Shown here: in pieces, positions 36,118-45,874 of the stretch
How positions within the stretch are numbered: the first letter of the stretch is position 1
Layout of the letters: each line of letters opens with the position of its first letter
Source: Armigeres subalbatus
Taxonomy: Eukaryota; Arthropoda; Insecta; Diptera; Culicidae
Reading direction: 5' to 3'
Length of the DNA stretch: 64,000 nt
Assembly (NCBI RefSeq): GCF_024139115.2
Contig: NC_085140.1
Coordinates: forward strand, 52,043,907 to 52,107,906
Notes under the pieces: model-generated
What the model was told of the DNA's origin: nothing
The model's database searches: none
What the model saw: the letters and a program-made list of their open reading frames with translations, nothing else
Program-made: the position numbers and the translations under genes

Positions 36118-36265
36118 CGTGAATTCTTTTTCGCAAATTTCATATCAATTTGTCCATTTCGAAACATATGCTGTGCATATGCACAGCCAAGATATTTAAC
36201 AAAAAAATGGTTTTCGTACGGCCGAGTTGCCGAATAATATGCAATTAATTGTTAATATCTTCATA

Positions 36266-36440
36266 ATTAATTAAAAAAATGGGTCATATTCTGTTTCTCA
36301 TCCATTCGCCAATTATTCTATCTTTACATAATCAGTTCGAATGGAAAAGAACTACTATTTCTCCTCGCCAGGGAATTTCCCCACAAATAATTATTTTGCA
36401 TTTCCTATCTGATAGCAAAATCTCACCAAGCAATCCCCCT
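36266..36440. other. AT-rich spacer
   Basis: Nothing recognised. Confidence 0.4.
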
Positions 36441-37020
36441 TCATCGTCTACAATAACTCGTTAGCACATCTGATGCAGTGCATCTTTCGCTGTCCGATTC
36501 CCAACCACGCTCAAAATTATTGTACTCACAACCGTGACCACAACAGCGGCAGCAGTGCCTCCCTTCCGCAAAACGTGTCCTGGTACGGTGGAAATAAAAA
36601 GGAGTGTGATCTACAACACACCTAGGTTTTCGACTTCCCGTGAGCCGGCGCACCACGAAGATAGATATCACCTGGAGGTTTCTCGCAAGTGAATGAGGGT
36701 AAACAAAAAATATCCACACGGAACGAACCCGAATCGCAACGAGTGCAAAATAGTAATTTGACCGCAGCAGATCGCCTCGGCCGGATCCTGGCGGTGGAAA
36801 ATGTTGCCTTCGCTTGCCGTGCCGGTATCTTGCCGTATATCTCACAACGGAGCGCGGTTTTCCCGGCGCGACCGAACTCGAGTATATTTTTCCATTTGGC
36901 TCGTGCGGGAGACTGTGTGGTGGTCAGTTCGGTGCTGTGTGGATCGGCAGAGACTGAGAAACCACACCGCAGCACAATGATAAAATATTGCACTGTTTCT
37001 GTTCAGTGGCCGAGACTTGA
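36441..37020. other. Less AT-rich, apparently unique island
   Basis: Complex sequence without internal repeats or TE motifs. It holds TATATTTT at 36883 and TCAGTT at 36924 (arthropod initiator-like), but their spacing is 43 bases, longer than usual. Overlapping frames on both strands (36441-37024) have no motif. It could be a promoter or 5' exon region of a host gene; support is weak. Confidence 0.3.
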
Positions 37021-37215
37021 CTAAAACATGTTTGATTTTGCACCACCAAACCTATTTTTTTAACATTTATTTTTATTTAGTCATGTACTTGATGATTAGG
37101 AACCTGGCAGTTTTGATTAGAAGTTTTCGCAGGGGAAGATCTACCGGTGACAGCTTTGAGGCCACGAAACAAGGAGCCAAAGATATCACTACCAGACCAA
37201 AGTCACATATTATGT

Positions 37216-37290
37216 GCCATAACTTTTTTAGTTAAAAATAAAATGCTCAGCTGTTTAGAGCATTTTATTTTTAACTCAAAAAGTTATGGC
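37216..37290. repeat. Palindrome with about 33-bp stem
   Basis: 'gccataacttttttagtt' and 'aactcaaaaagttatggc' extend inward over 'aaaaataaaatgctc' around a short loop 'agctgttta'. May be a small MITE. Confidence 0.6.
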
Positions 37291-37312
37291 TGAAATCCAT
37301 GTTTGAGTTCTG

Positions 37313-37778
37313 CACAGACAAAAATAATGAAAAGTAAACGACGCGTAAATAGGGGGAATGACGGCTTTGGCAGGTTTTGTTCTATTATTGTTAGAGGGGT
37401 TTTTTATGACTGATTATGCTCAAATTTGGCCTGAATATTCTTTGCATATCAGAGAATATTGTGGCCAAATTTCATAAAATTTGGTCGACAAAAACCCCCC
37501 TGACAATAATAGAACAAAACCTGCCAAAGCCGTATTTCCCCCTAATAAAGACGTGAAAAATTACACTATTCTTGGCGTACATGGATCTTTTCCAACAAGT
37601 TCGCCCTAAATGTATGCAATTTACATAGCATTATGACACTTATTCGTATAAAAAGTGACATAATGCAATACAAATTGCATACATTCAGTTGATAATATCG
37701 TTTAAATTTACGCTCTTTTTGGCATTCCCTTTATGTGCATTACTTTCGTGTAAATTTCAACAACTTTTTCTATCTGTG
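37313..37778. mobile_element. MITE of family A, inverted copy, interrupted
   Basis: Starts CACAGACAAAAATAATG and ends 'ctttttctatCTGTG', inverse of the copy at 8729-9003 ('tccaacaagttcgccct', 'tttatgtgcat'). A 191-bp palindromic MITE sits inside. Flanked by TG on both sides. Confidence 0.75.
37352..37542. mobile_element. Palindromic TA-flanked MITE nested in a family A MITE
   Basis: TA|GGGGGAATGACGGCTTTGG ... CCGTATTTCCCCC|TA; arms run about 45 bp with 'caggttttgttctattattg' in both. The family A copy at 8729-9003 shows the unoccupied site, with a single TA at the matching position. Confidence 0.85.
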
Positions 37779-37839
37779 TGGTTAAGCTCACTTGCAGAGC
37801 TGTATTTGGCTAAGACTGAGCTGTAAACTGTAAAAGTTT

Positions 37840-38226
37840 ATTTTTGTAATTTTATTTCAAACATTACAGTAAAACTGGTGAAGCTACTAGGAACCAATGA
37901 GTCTTTTATTAGATTTTGTGCACAGTTCGAACAAAACCTGTAAATTTCCGTTCAAGTAGATGTAACAAATTGACCTCCGTGTTTAACAACATAAAGTTAT
38001 AGGTTATTTTAAATTTACACGTGCTGTAATTTATTTGTTTATATTTTTATTGGAAAATAAAAAAAAATGTGCCAACATGGGGAATCGAACTTCGATCCAC
38101 AGAATGAGAGCCTATCTCGATAGCCACTCGAGTATTTCCACTTCTTGAAAACGAGCAGATCCAAATAGAACAGGTTAAGCATTCTGGCGATTCAACTATT
38201 CTCTAGCAGACTAAACGATAGCTTAA
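37840..38226 (-). repeat. Repeat L, copy 5, inverted, with tRNA-like segment
   Basis: The complement matches 17345-17750: 'aatttgttacatct', 'ggaaattta.aggttttgttcg', and 38085-38150, whose complement has 'actcgagtggctatcgag' (A-box-like) and 'gaagttcgattcc' (B-box-like). So the left end of repeat L may derive from a tRNA. Confidence 0.55.
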
Positions 38227-38490
38227 GGTGGTTATACAACAAAGCCACAAATCGGCCATCTTGGAAACCACGTGCTTTTTATAGTGATTTTTCAAGAGCA
38301 CGAATTGAGAGAACCACAACGCCCATGGGGATGAAACATCCGTAGATCGTTTGCTTACTCATGCTTAACAATCGACTTTAATTTCAGCATTGTAGGACAA
38401 TTATTACGCCAAATTTGAACTTTTGATAACAGAAGTAGAAACCGTGTGGTGAATTTGAAATTCACCACTTGGCTTGATTGTATAATCACC
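38227..38490. mobile_element. MITE with TTAA flanks, 'ggtggttatacaa' ends
   Basis: TTAA|GGTGGTTATACAA and TTGTATAATCACC|TTAA; the inner 'gtggtgaatttgaaattcac' is itself palindromic. TTAA duplications are typical of piggyBac-like elements; the terminal sequence does not settle the superfamily. Confidence 0.75.
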
Positions 38491-38494
38491 TTAA

Positions 38495-39256
38495 ATTTAC
38501 ACGATATGGAATCTCTTCCAAAACGGAACTGTTAGAGATTGAGTTTGCTGAAAGCATCACAGATTTCTCGTCGGAATAGGCAACAAACAAAGAGTTACAG
38601 TGATGAAATGCAGCGCAATAAAGGCTGCTTTGTTTTTATACGTGCAGATATCCATTTTGGTTGATGCTTATATGAATAAAATCGATGCCAGCTGCGGTTT
38701 GAATGAAACGCAATGAAGTTTGTTTTGATTTGTTTTGACAGCCACGTGCTGGCTCATCAAGGTTTCTGGTAGAATCATGTAAAATTAAGATAAACTGAAT
38801 TGAAATTTCAATTATTTTATCGTTTCCATCACAGAACTTAAAATTATGGTCTGGTAAACATTCTGTTACCGAATTTTACATTCAATTATGAGCTCCGTCG
38901 TGTCTAATTTTCATAATATTTTACTGTGTGAGTCTTTATTTTATAAACTTGATTTGAATAATGGGTGAAAATTAGACGTAGACGTTGGTTTGTTTATTTC
39001 ACCAAACAACTTTATTTTCGTTGTTAACAGTTAAAGTTTAAGTTTTTTCATAATTGTTTGATAATTGTATGAAAAAACTTGAACTAGAACTAGTTTGTGA
39101 GAAAAGAAGATTTTAAAATAGGTGGACGAAAACTAGGGTGAGGGCGATTTCTAGATGTCTTACCCTATCGGACTATTTTACACAACATTGACCAGTGTCA
39201 AACGGGCTAAAATTCAAAGTCCTAAACTCATTTGTACGTTATTATTTCTTCCACAG
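38495..39256. other. AT-rich stretch, one palindrome
   Basis: 39035-39085 is a palindrome ('agtttaagttttttcataat' and inverse). 'tgggtgaaaattagacgt' (38961) and 'gtgtctaattttcat' (38899) form another loose inverted pair. No gene. Confidence 0.4.
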
Positions 39257-39545
39257 GAACTACGAACACAAATCGAACAGGACAGTATGTAGTCCAGAAC
39301 AGCTGGAACATGCCCAACAATGAATAGCCAATGGGGAATCGAAGAATGCGATTGCGAAGAACATCGGAATAACACAAGCTGATTTGCAAAAGTGTCTAAA
39401 GTAAGTAACGTAGCTGCGTTTTATTACTTTCCAATTAGTTTACAATTTACTTTTAGGGACTCGGCAACGAACGATTCAACATCACGTTTACTCCAGAGTA
39501 ATGGGAAGAACTAAGAGATCACTGCAAATCTCTTGAGGAGTGTTT
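39257..39545 (+). pseudogene. Broken gene for a Pipsqueak-type HTH (pogo-like) protein, two exons
   Basis: After a good acceptor (cttccacag) the frame from 39258 reads NYEHKSNRTVCSPEQLEHAQ, a stop, then IANGESKNAIAKNIGITQAD and LQKCLK: the pattern of a psq-type DNA-binding HTH, as in pogo-like transposases and host genes derived from them. A donor AAA|GTAAGT (39400/39401) and acceptor ttttag (39456) bound a 56-base intron. The next exon reads LGNERFNITFTPE, stop, WEELRDHC, in keeping with the following linker, but one base out of phase. Two in-frame stops make it a pseudogene. Truncated by the Jockey fragment. Confidence 0.5.
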
Positions 39546-40474
39546 CTATGATCGCGTAGAACTGTGTTCCGTCAATTCAACCTGTGGATTCAATGCTGAA
39601 ACGCAGATGGATGGAAAAGGTTGGTCAAAACATTTTTGATCCAGCAGAAGTCCTAAATATTTAGCTTCGCTAGACCAATTCAGTGGAACCCCATTCATAG
39701 TGGCAATATGTCTGCTATAAGGTTTCAAATAAGAAGCTCTCGGCATTTGTGGAAAAATTATAAGCTGAGTTTTGGAAGCATTCAGGGAAATTTTCCATTT
39801 TCGCAAGCAAGTGGAGAAGATATCCAAACTTTTTTGCAATCTACTACAAATGACACGAAGGTTTCGCCCTTTAGCTGAAAGGCCCGTGTCATCTGCAAAC
39901 AAAGATTTGTGACACCTTGGTGGTAAATCAGGTAAGTCAGAAATAAAAATGTTATACAATATGGGCCCCAGTATGCTGCCTGGGAACACCAGCTCTTACA
40001 GGTACCCTATCAGAATTAGAATTCTGATAGTTTACCTGCAGTGAGCGATCTGGTAAATAATGTTTGGATCAGTTTAATACTGATCAAAAGAAAATAAAAA
40101 TTCATCAATTTTACAATCAAAACTTCATGCCAAACACTGTCGAATGCTTCCTCTCCACTCGAATATCCTTCAGATTTGTTGAGCCGAAATAAATTCGTTA
40201 CTATTAACAACTGATGGGTCGTTTTAATATGAACCATCATTCTATTTAAAATAATCTTTTCAAGTAGTTTACTTATTGAAGAAAGCAAACAGATTGAGCA
40301 ATAACTAAAAGCCTCAGCTGGATTTTTGTCCGGCTTCAAAATTGGAACAACTTTGGCGTTTTTTTTTTTGGAAAGTAAGCCAATAAGATACCAGTCAAAA
40401 CGAATAATGCAAGAGATGGCGTTTTTTCAATGGTAGTAAAATCGAAATTTCATCACTATTAGAATACTTATCAG

Positions 40475-40942
40475 ACAAGCTCGGTGGTCTAGTGGCTACC
40501 GCTTCTGCCTTATAAGCAGGAGGTCGGGGGTTCAATTCCAGGCTCGTCCCTTTCCTACTTTGTATTTCTATCTAAGTTCTTTCTGTGTTTCACGTTCTAC
40601 CAAAACGATTCCTACTGTTATAACCTTCCACACAATCCCAAAAAAAACCTCCCGTGGCACCTATGAGAGGTCGTAGAGTTCTCTGCATCTTTCTTAAGTA
40701 GGTGTCCAACAAACCATCCTTCCCCTTCCTCAGCATTCGCAAGGACGTGGCCAGGATAGATCTCGACTATTGGAGAGTACATTGCTTCCATCTAAGAGTT
40801 AGTGATTAGTCCCAAATCAATATCTGTGGTAACGGATGAAAGTGATGCTACTCTCATACAATAGTCTTGGCTTGTACCACCTACGAATTTGTGCGAACTG
40901 CTAAATTTTGTGGCTAAATGCTAATGCTAATGCTAATTAGAC
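40475..40942 (+). mobile_element. tRNA-derived SINE with 10-bp target duplication
   Basis: TACTTATCAG at 40465-40474 and 40943-40952 flanks 468 bp. The head (40475-40550) is tRNA-like: 'gctcggtggtctagtggcta' (A box), anticodon arm 'ctgccttataagcag' and 'gggttcaattcc' (B box). The tail is (ATGCTA)n. I recognise the head as a common Aedes SINE. It lacks the CCA-less 3' acceptor pairing of a normal tRNA gene and continues into a SINE body, so it is not a host tRNA gene. It depends on a LINE for movement. Confidence 0.85.
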
Positions 40943-41135
40943 TACTTATCAGTTCAAACTAAGTGCAGGAGATAATCTTTTCTTCTCATACTTCATTCCT
41001 TATCACTACTTTCTTCTAAAACACCACCATTTTCCATAAATTTGCAAAAAACTGATTTTCCCATACATTCTATCGATTTTCAACTATTATTCTTCCATGA
41101 GCTCATGGTGAAAATTGTGAAAATCTCAAAACATA

Positions 41136-41615
41136 CACGCTAACCTGAAATAACTCAGTCGCTGGGTCGTTTGTACCCGGATTTTTCTGATATTAGCAGT
41201 TGTCAAAATCTGGGTATGTCAACAAAATGGATCTGAGTCAGACGAACCCGAAATCTGGGTAACTGGGGACTTAAACATTTTCGGATGTATCAACATGGCG
41301 TCGACCGGCGTCGAAGTCGCATGCCAGAATAAATGTTAGGATTTTTCGCAGAATGCAGCAAGAAACAGGTAAGAAGTGTTGAATTTATCATGGCGGAGCA
41401 TTGATATGCGTTGGGGAATTTGTTTTATTTAATATTTTTTACACAATAATAATTTTCTGGAGTGAAAAGAGCTGGGTACCGGTTACCCAGATTTTTTCGC
41501 TTGTACGGTTACCCATATTTGAGTCAAGGTACCCTTACCCATATTACAGTAACCGCACGGTTTTGCCGAATCTGGGTCACTTTGACATAATTTTGGGTAG
41601 ATCCAGGTTAGCGTG
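41136..41615. mobile_element. TA-flanked MITE, 'cacgctaacctg' ends
   Basis: TA|CACGCTAACCTGAAATAACT ... 'gatccaGGTTAGCGTG'|TA, 480 bp. 'ctgggt' and 'tacccag' motifs recur inside in both directions. The open frame 41401-41649 is not a gene. Inserted in the Jockey remnant. Confidence 0.8.
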
Positions 41616-42095
41616 TAGAGTAGCAGGATTAACAACACAAGTACCGTAAACGTGGTGCACGGAAGGTTACCTTTTTACCGCTGCTGCACCCTGGAAGTAA
41701 ATGTCATCGAAGTAAACAGTCGGTCCCTTATTGAAAATATTTGTTAAAAAAAAAGTATGTAGAAAATACCATCAACACCCGGGGCGTTCATATTTTTAAA
41801 TTTTCTAGTAATAGATCTCACTTCATCCAAATTAGTTCCCAACGAAGGGTCAAAACATTATCTTGATTGAGAATGTTTCCGAAGCTTCGTGTAACCTGAT
41901 CCTCAATTGGACTAGTGAGACTAAAATTATGGGCACTCTCGAACTGCTGGGCAAGCTTTTGAGCCTTTTCGCTATTTGTAATAAAATTTTCACTTGTCAT
42001 AAGACGAGTTTGTACACAAGTGGAGACATTCCACTAAAAAGCTCAAAATAATTTTCTTAACAATACAATTTTATTTCCCTTTTCGATCGCTGGAA

Positions 42096-42450
42096 TTGGC
42101 TTTTGAGGTTTTTTTTAAAAGAATTTCCGTCAATTTACAAAAGGGGGTCGAACTGGGAACAATTTTCAAGGGAACATCAACAATATGGGTATCAAGCTTC
42201 TTGAAATTATTTCCAGCGTGTGTTTTTGACAAGTTGACTCCGGAGTGGCCATTTTGGAACAAGTATCCCGGGTGGGGAAAGGGGGGGGAGGGGGGTTTGA
42301 TCAAGGTTGGCCAAAAACATTTCTCATTGGATCCCCAACAATATGGATGTCAAAATTCTTGAAACTTCCACAGCAGACAGTGGGGCCAAGAATGGTCATA
42401 AACATTTTTCAATGGAACCTCAACAATATGGGCATCAAACCTCTTGAAAG
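42096..42450. repeat. Degenerate 'caacaatatgggtatcaa' repeat
   Basis: 'caacaatatgggtatcaa..cttgaaa' recurs at 42178, 42340 and 42421 with 'ttttcaa(t/g)gga' before it. A G-rich run lies at 42273-42296. Irregular tandem repeat; open frames within it are artefacts. Confidence 0.6.
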
Positions 42451-42489
42451 TGCCTTTTACCTAAATAAAAAAATAGAAAGCTGCAGTTT

Positions 42490-43380
42490 TTTTGTAATCC
42501 GTGTGTTGAGAGCAAAATCATTGTAAGGGCCACTCTTTGACACCAGAAGAACTAAGTGGACCACCGAAAGCACCAAAACATTCGGAAAAGTTTCCGATTC
42601 TGAAAGTTTATCCTAGAAAACTGAGACTTTTTAGAATTTTAGTTTTGTAGCTATGAGCGAGCAAAATCAATACAAGGACTACTCATTCATCCCGGATGGC
42701 AACTAAGTGGTTTTTAGAAAGTGCTGGAACATCAGGAGAAAAGACCAGGTGTAGAAGATTATATTTTGAAGTTGCGATTTTTCTATAAATCTATTGTGGC
42801 GTAATGCCAATTCTGGAAATTCGTCCTAGAAACTATTACTTGTAGCATTGTGAGAGTAAAAGAATTGCATGAACAACGCATTGACCACCATTTGTCCATA
42901 GTAAACCATAGTAAAGACAAATTCTTGAAAATCGTCCTAGAATACAGTGGTTTGTTATGAATGTGAGAGCAAAACTCCGGAACATTCTGAGAAAAGGGCC
43001 AATTTTTAAATTCATCCTCGTAAATCGTACTGTTTCACAAAACGATTTATGCATCAAAATGAGACCAATATCACCGAACGTTGACCACGGGAGGCCACTA
43101 AGTGGTGCTCCAGAAGCTCCGAAATAGCCGAAAAGGCAATCAATTCTAGAAACTCACCCGAGTAGCTGTGTGCAATAAAAACTATTGGAGGATCATTCAT
43201 TGACATTGTGTGGCCGTTTGGTGAGCATCTGGAAGCTTCGGAACTTTCGAAGATGTGCCAATTTTTAAGTCGTCCTAGAAAGTTGTGAGTTTTTAGAAAT
43301 CGCTTGTTGAGAAATGTAAGAGCATAATTGCGATGCAATCTAAACGGATAGCCACAGTACATCCAATAATGCTGCGACTT
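42490..43380. repeat. Degenerate satellite, period very roughly 150-170 bp
   Basis: Recurring blocks: 'cgtcctagaaa' (42609, 42820, 42928, 43010, 43275 in variants), 'tgagagcaaaa', 'attgaccacc' and 'actaagtggt'. Units are strongly diverged. Confidence 0.55.
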
Positions 43381-43639
43381 TCAATAAGTCGTTCGTTCAC
43401 TTCAAGTGGTGGAATAAAATGGGATAGTACGAAATCGTCTTATGGCAAGTGAAGACACTCCACTAGAAGCTCTAAACAACCTTTGACTGACGTATTGTAG
43501 AGCTCCACAATTGTCATTCTTGGGTGATGTTCCTCCAGTTTTCATAAACGTTTAGGGTTCCCAGGTTCGATTCCACCGCGTGTAGCAGCTAGCGTGTTCG
43601 TGGCCTTCAGTGAAGTCACTGTCCTCTATCCGGATCTCT

Positions 43640-44150
43640 GGTGAATATTTTTGCTAATCTTCCGACATTCGCACTAAGAGACCGGCCCACTGGAGTTTGT
43701 TATATTTTATATGATTCACAATATTTTCTTCTTTATACACTTGATACAGCTCGTGATTCATGCGTCTGCACCACACATCTTTTTCTAGTTTCCCGAGAAT
43801 TGTACGTAGCACTTTTCGCTCGAAAACCCCAACTCTTTTTACATCCTTACGAATCAGAGCAAATTTCGTTTCCAATATTCGAGGAAGCATTCGCAGCAGC
43901 AATACGTCTTTTACTTCGCAGGAAACGCTATTGTTACATGTCATATGCCATATGTCCAAAGAAAAACAAATTCTTCAACAACTTCCCCACCAAGCACTGC
44001 CTCAGCACTAACACCAACAGGTCTACCTTTATCTTTACCCGCAACCGTATACTCCGTCTTGGTAGAGTTGATGATTTAGCCTATCTTCACCGGCTCCCTC
44101 TTGATTAGGGCAAAAGCTTCCACTACTGCTACATTTTTGGTGAAACGGTG
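43640..44150 (-). pseudogene. RTE-clade LINE fragment, part 1, split by a LINE insertion
   Basis: Minus strand: ALIKREPVKIG, IINSTKTEYTVAGKDKG, VVEEFVFLW, VGVFERKVLRTILGKLEKD, RRMNHELYQVYKEENIVNHI and LQWAGLLVRMSED. Part 2 (upstream RT residues) is at 49426-49524. The two halves flank 44151-49425, so the CR1/L2-type LINE inserted into this RTE copy. Confidence 0.75.
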
Positions 44151-44431
44151 AACGGTGTAGTTTGTTTCTGCAGTGCAGTGATAAATAAAAATCAATTAAC
44201 GTGTGAAATTGATCAAGTGCCGCGGGAAATACATTTCCTTTGCGTGCCCAAGTGTTTTCTGCATCGAAATAACTAGCCGACAGGTTGTCGCTGCTGGTTA
44301 TTTTCGTTTAATTGTGGATTTTCTGCCCCAGCAGCAGCTGGCGGCCGGTAACATTTTGCGCCTTTATTGTTTCTTTGTGTTTTGTGTCGTCTGCATTGGT
44401 ACCGTTTGAGCTGTGTGAAGGTAGTAGCGAG

Positions 44432-45874
44432 ATGGTTGAGTGCAGTGAGTGCGGTATGGGGTCCTGCCCAGCGATTTGCCTATGAGTTGTTCGGGTTGTG
44501 GTTGCGCTAAAGTGTACCACTACAAGTGCACTTCCATGACCAAACCATTGGCAAAGCTGGTCACGGAGAATGTAAATGTTGTGTTCAAGTGTGATCAATG
44601 TTTATCAAGCCAGTGTTGTGGCGAGCAGAATATTCTGTTCTCGAACACACAAAAGTTGGAAGAAGAGATGAAGAAGATTTCTTCACTCTCTGATTCGATC
44701 GGTGGTATTCGAGACAATATTGCTGCTCAGATAAACATCGCGTTGAAAGACCGGATGGAGCAATTGGGGAAAAAGGTACAAAATGCCTTAGACAATGCAG
44801 TCTCTGGTTTTCGGGATTTAATTGGAAATGAGTTGGAAAATATGAAAGGTTCATTTTTACAATTTGATGCGCGCAGTAAAGTAGATGCAATGAATGTAAT
44901 GCAAGGTTCATCTCGTTCGACTTCGAGTCGGCACTTAATCCCAGAGGTAAAAAGCGGAAGGTTCAGGAAGCAGACGACGCGTCTGATGATGTTTTAATGA
45001 AAAGGTTAGTTTCGCGGATATTGTTAAGAAGAAGTGCACTGGGATGAAAAGTAATAGTAGTAATAAAACTAAGACAAAAAGTACGACCGCTAATGAGGTG
45101 TGGGTTGTTCGTAAGGCTCGGCGGGTTATAGGGATAAGACCGAAAGAGTCCAACCGGAGGAGCGATTATACTTGGGAAGTTTTGACCACCAAATTAGATC
45201 CAAAAACACACAAAATCAGTAACTTTAGAAACGGGAAAAACGGCTCTATTATTGCTGAGTGTGCAACAGGATATAGTATTAATGTTGTGAAAGAAGGCAT
45301 TCAAAGCGAGTTGGGTGAAAATTACAATGCTGTTGTTCCCTCATCGGTGCCAAGGTTAAAAGTGATGGGCATGAGCGAGAAACTTTCCTCCGATGACTTC
45401 ATTCAGATTTTAAAAGATCAGAATGAAGACATCGCTATCAATGATGTAAAAGTAATACGGGTGTTTGAAAATCCTCGTTTCAAATACAACAAGTACAACG
45501 TTGTGATTGAAGTCGATAAAGACAGTCATAGCTGTTTGTTGACCGCGAAGAAAGTAAATATAAGGTTTGATCGGTGCCTTGTTGTTCCTGAGATTAGTAT
45601 TCTTAGGTGTTTCCAATGTGGAGAATTTGGGCACATGAGCACAGATTGCAAAAACGCTATCGCGTGCTCTAAGTGCAGTGGACCTCACAAGACATCTGAA
45701 TGCACGTCATCTGTATTGAAATGTGTTAATTGTAATAAAATGAATCAAGGACGTAAAACGAATTTGGACGTTAAACACGGAGCATTCAGTACTGAATGCA
45801 AAGTGTATAAAAGATTAGTTGATCGCAAAAGAGCAGCTTGCATTTCAATGAATAGCAACCAAGTTCTAGTATGA
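44432..45874 (+). pseudogene. ORF1 of the CR1/L2-type LINE (PHD finger, zinc knuckles), frameshifted
   Basis: ATG at 44432 gives MVECSEC; after a one-base shift the frame continues LPMSCSGCGCAKVYHYKC and VFKCDQC, completing a PHD-type C4HC3 zinc finger. A helical, likely coiled-coil stretch follows (about 44640-44850). After a second shift near 44950-45040 the frame 45044-45874 has a basic region, an RRM-like stretch (PRLKVMGMSEKLSSDDFIQI) and knuckles CFQCGEFGHMSTDC, CSKCSGPHKTSEC and CVNC. It would bind the element RNA. The stop overlaps the ORF2 start as ATGA (45871-45874). Confidence 0.7.

Larger units (their letters stand above)
35275..36265. mobile_element. Tandem pair of tRNA-bearing inverted-arm elements with 12-bp duplication
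   Basis: AATATCTTCATA stands at 35275-35286 and 36254-36265. Between them are two nearly identical units (starts 35291 and 35852, period 561); unit 2 has an extra 5' part (about 35692-35851), so unit 1 looks truncated or the pair arose by template jumping or recombination. Each unit has a tRNA-like core between inverted arms. Open frames here (for example 35402-35605, 35742-36167) are frames through the repeat and not genes. Confidence 0.75.
39600..42060 (-). pseudogene. Jockey-clade LINE ORF2 remnant (RT), split by SINE and MITE
   Basis: Minus strand, from high to low coordinates: ITNSEKAQKLAQQFESAHN and 'APGVDGIF' (42000 to 41750); then, beyond the insertions, AKVVPILKPDKNPAEAFSY, ICLLSSISKLLEKIILNRMM (40340 region), EEAFDSVWHEVLIVKL, PGSILGPILYNIFISDLPDL, catalytic LFADDTGLSA (about 39890), LNASKTQLIIFPQMP and SSEAKYLGLLLDQK. 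These are Jockey motifs (Juan-like). Multiple frameshifts; the 5' half is missing and the 3' end is lost after 39600. Confidence 0.8.

Noticed and set aside
35402..36167. Minus-strand frames starting MFRNGQIDMKFAKK in three places
   Set aside because: The same frame recurs in each copy of the tRNA-bearing repeat; it reads across the inverted arm and the tRNA-like core, so it is a repeat frame and not a protein family.
36883..36929. Core promoter with TATATTTT and TCAGTT
   Set aside because: Spacing of 43 bases is outside the usual TATA-initiator distance and no coding exon follows; kept only as a note on the island.
39028..39090. Rho-independent terminator
   Set aside because: A palindrome with T-run, but the sequence is eukaryotic and there is no operon context.
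40475..40550. tRNA-Ile (TAT) gene
   Set aside because: The tRNA-like head is followed by a SINE body with a simple tail and flanked by a 10-bp duplication.
42490..43380. CRISPR-like array from regularly spaced blocks
   Set aside because: Blocks are long, degenerate and unevenly spaced with no unique spacers; the context is eukaryotic.
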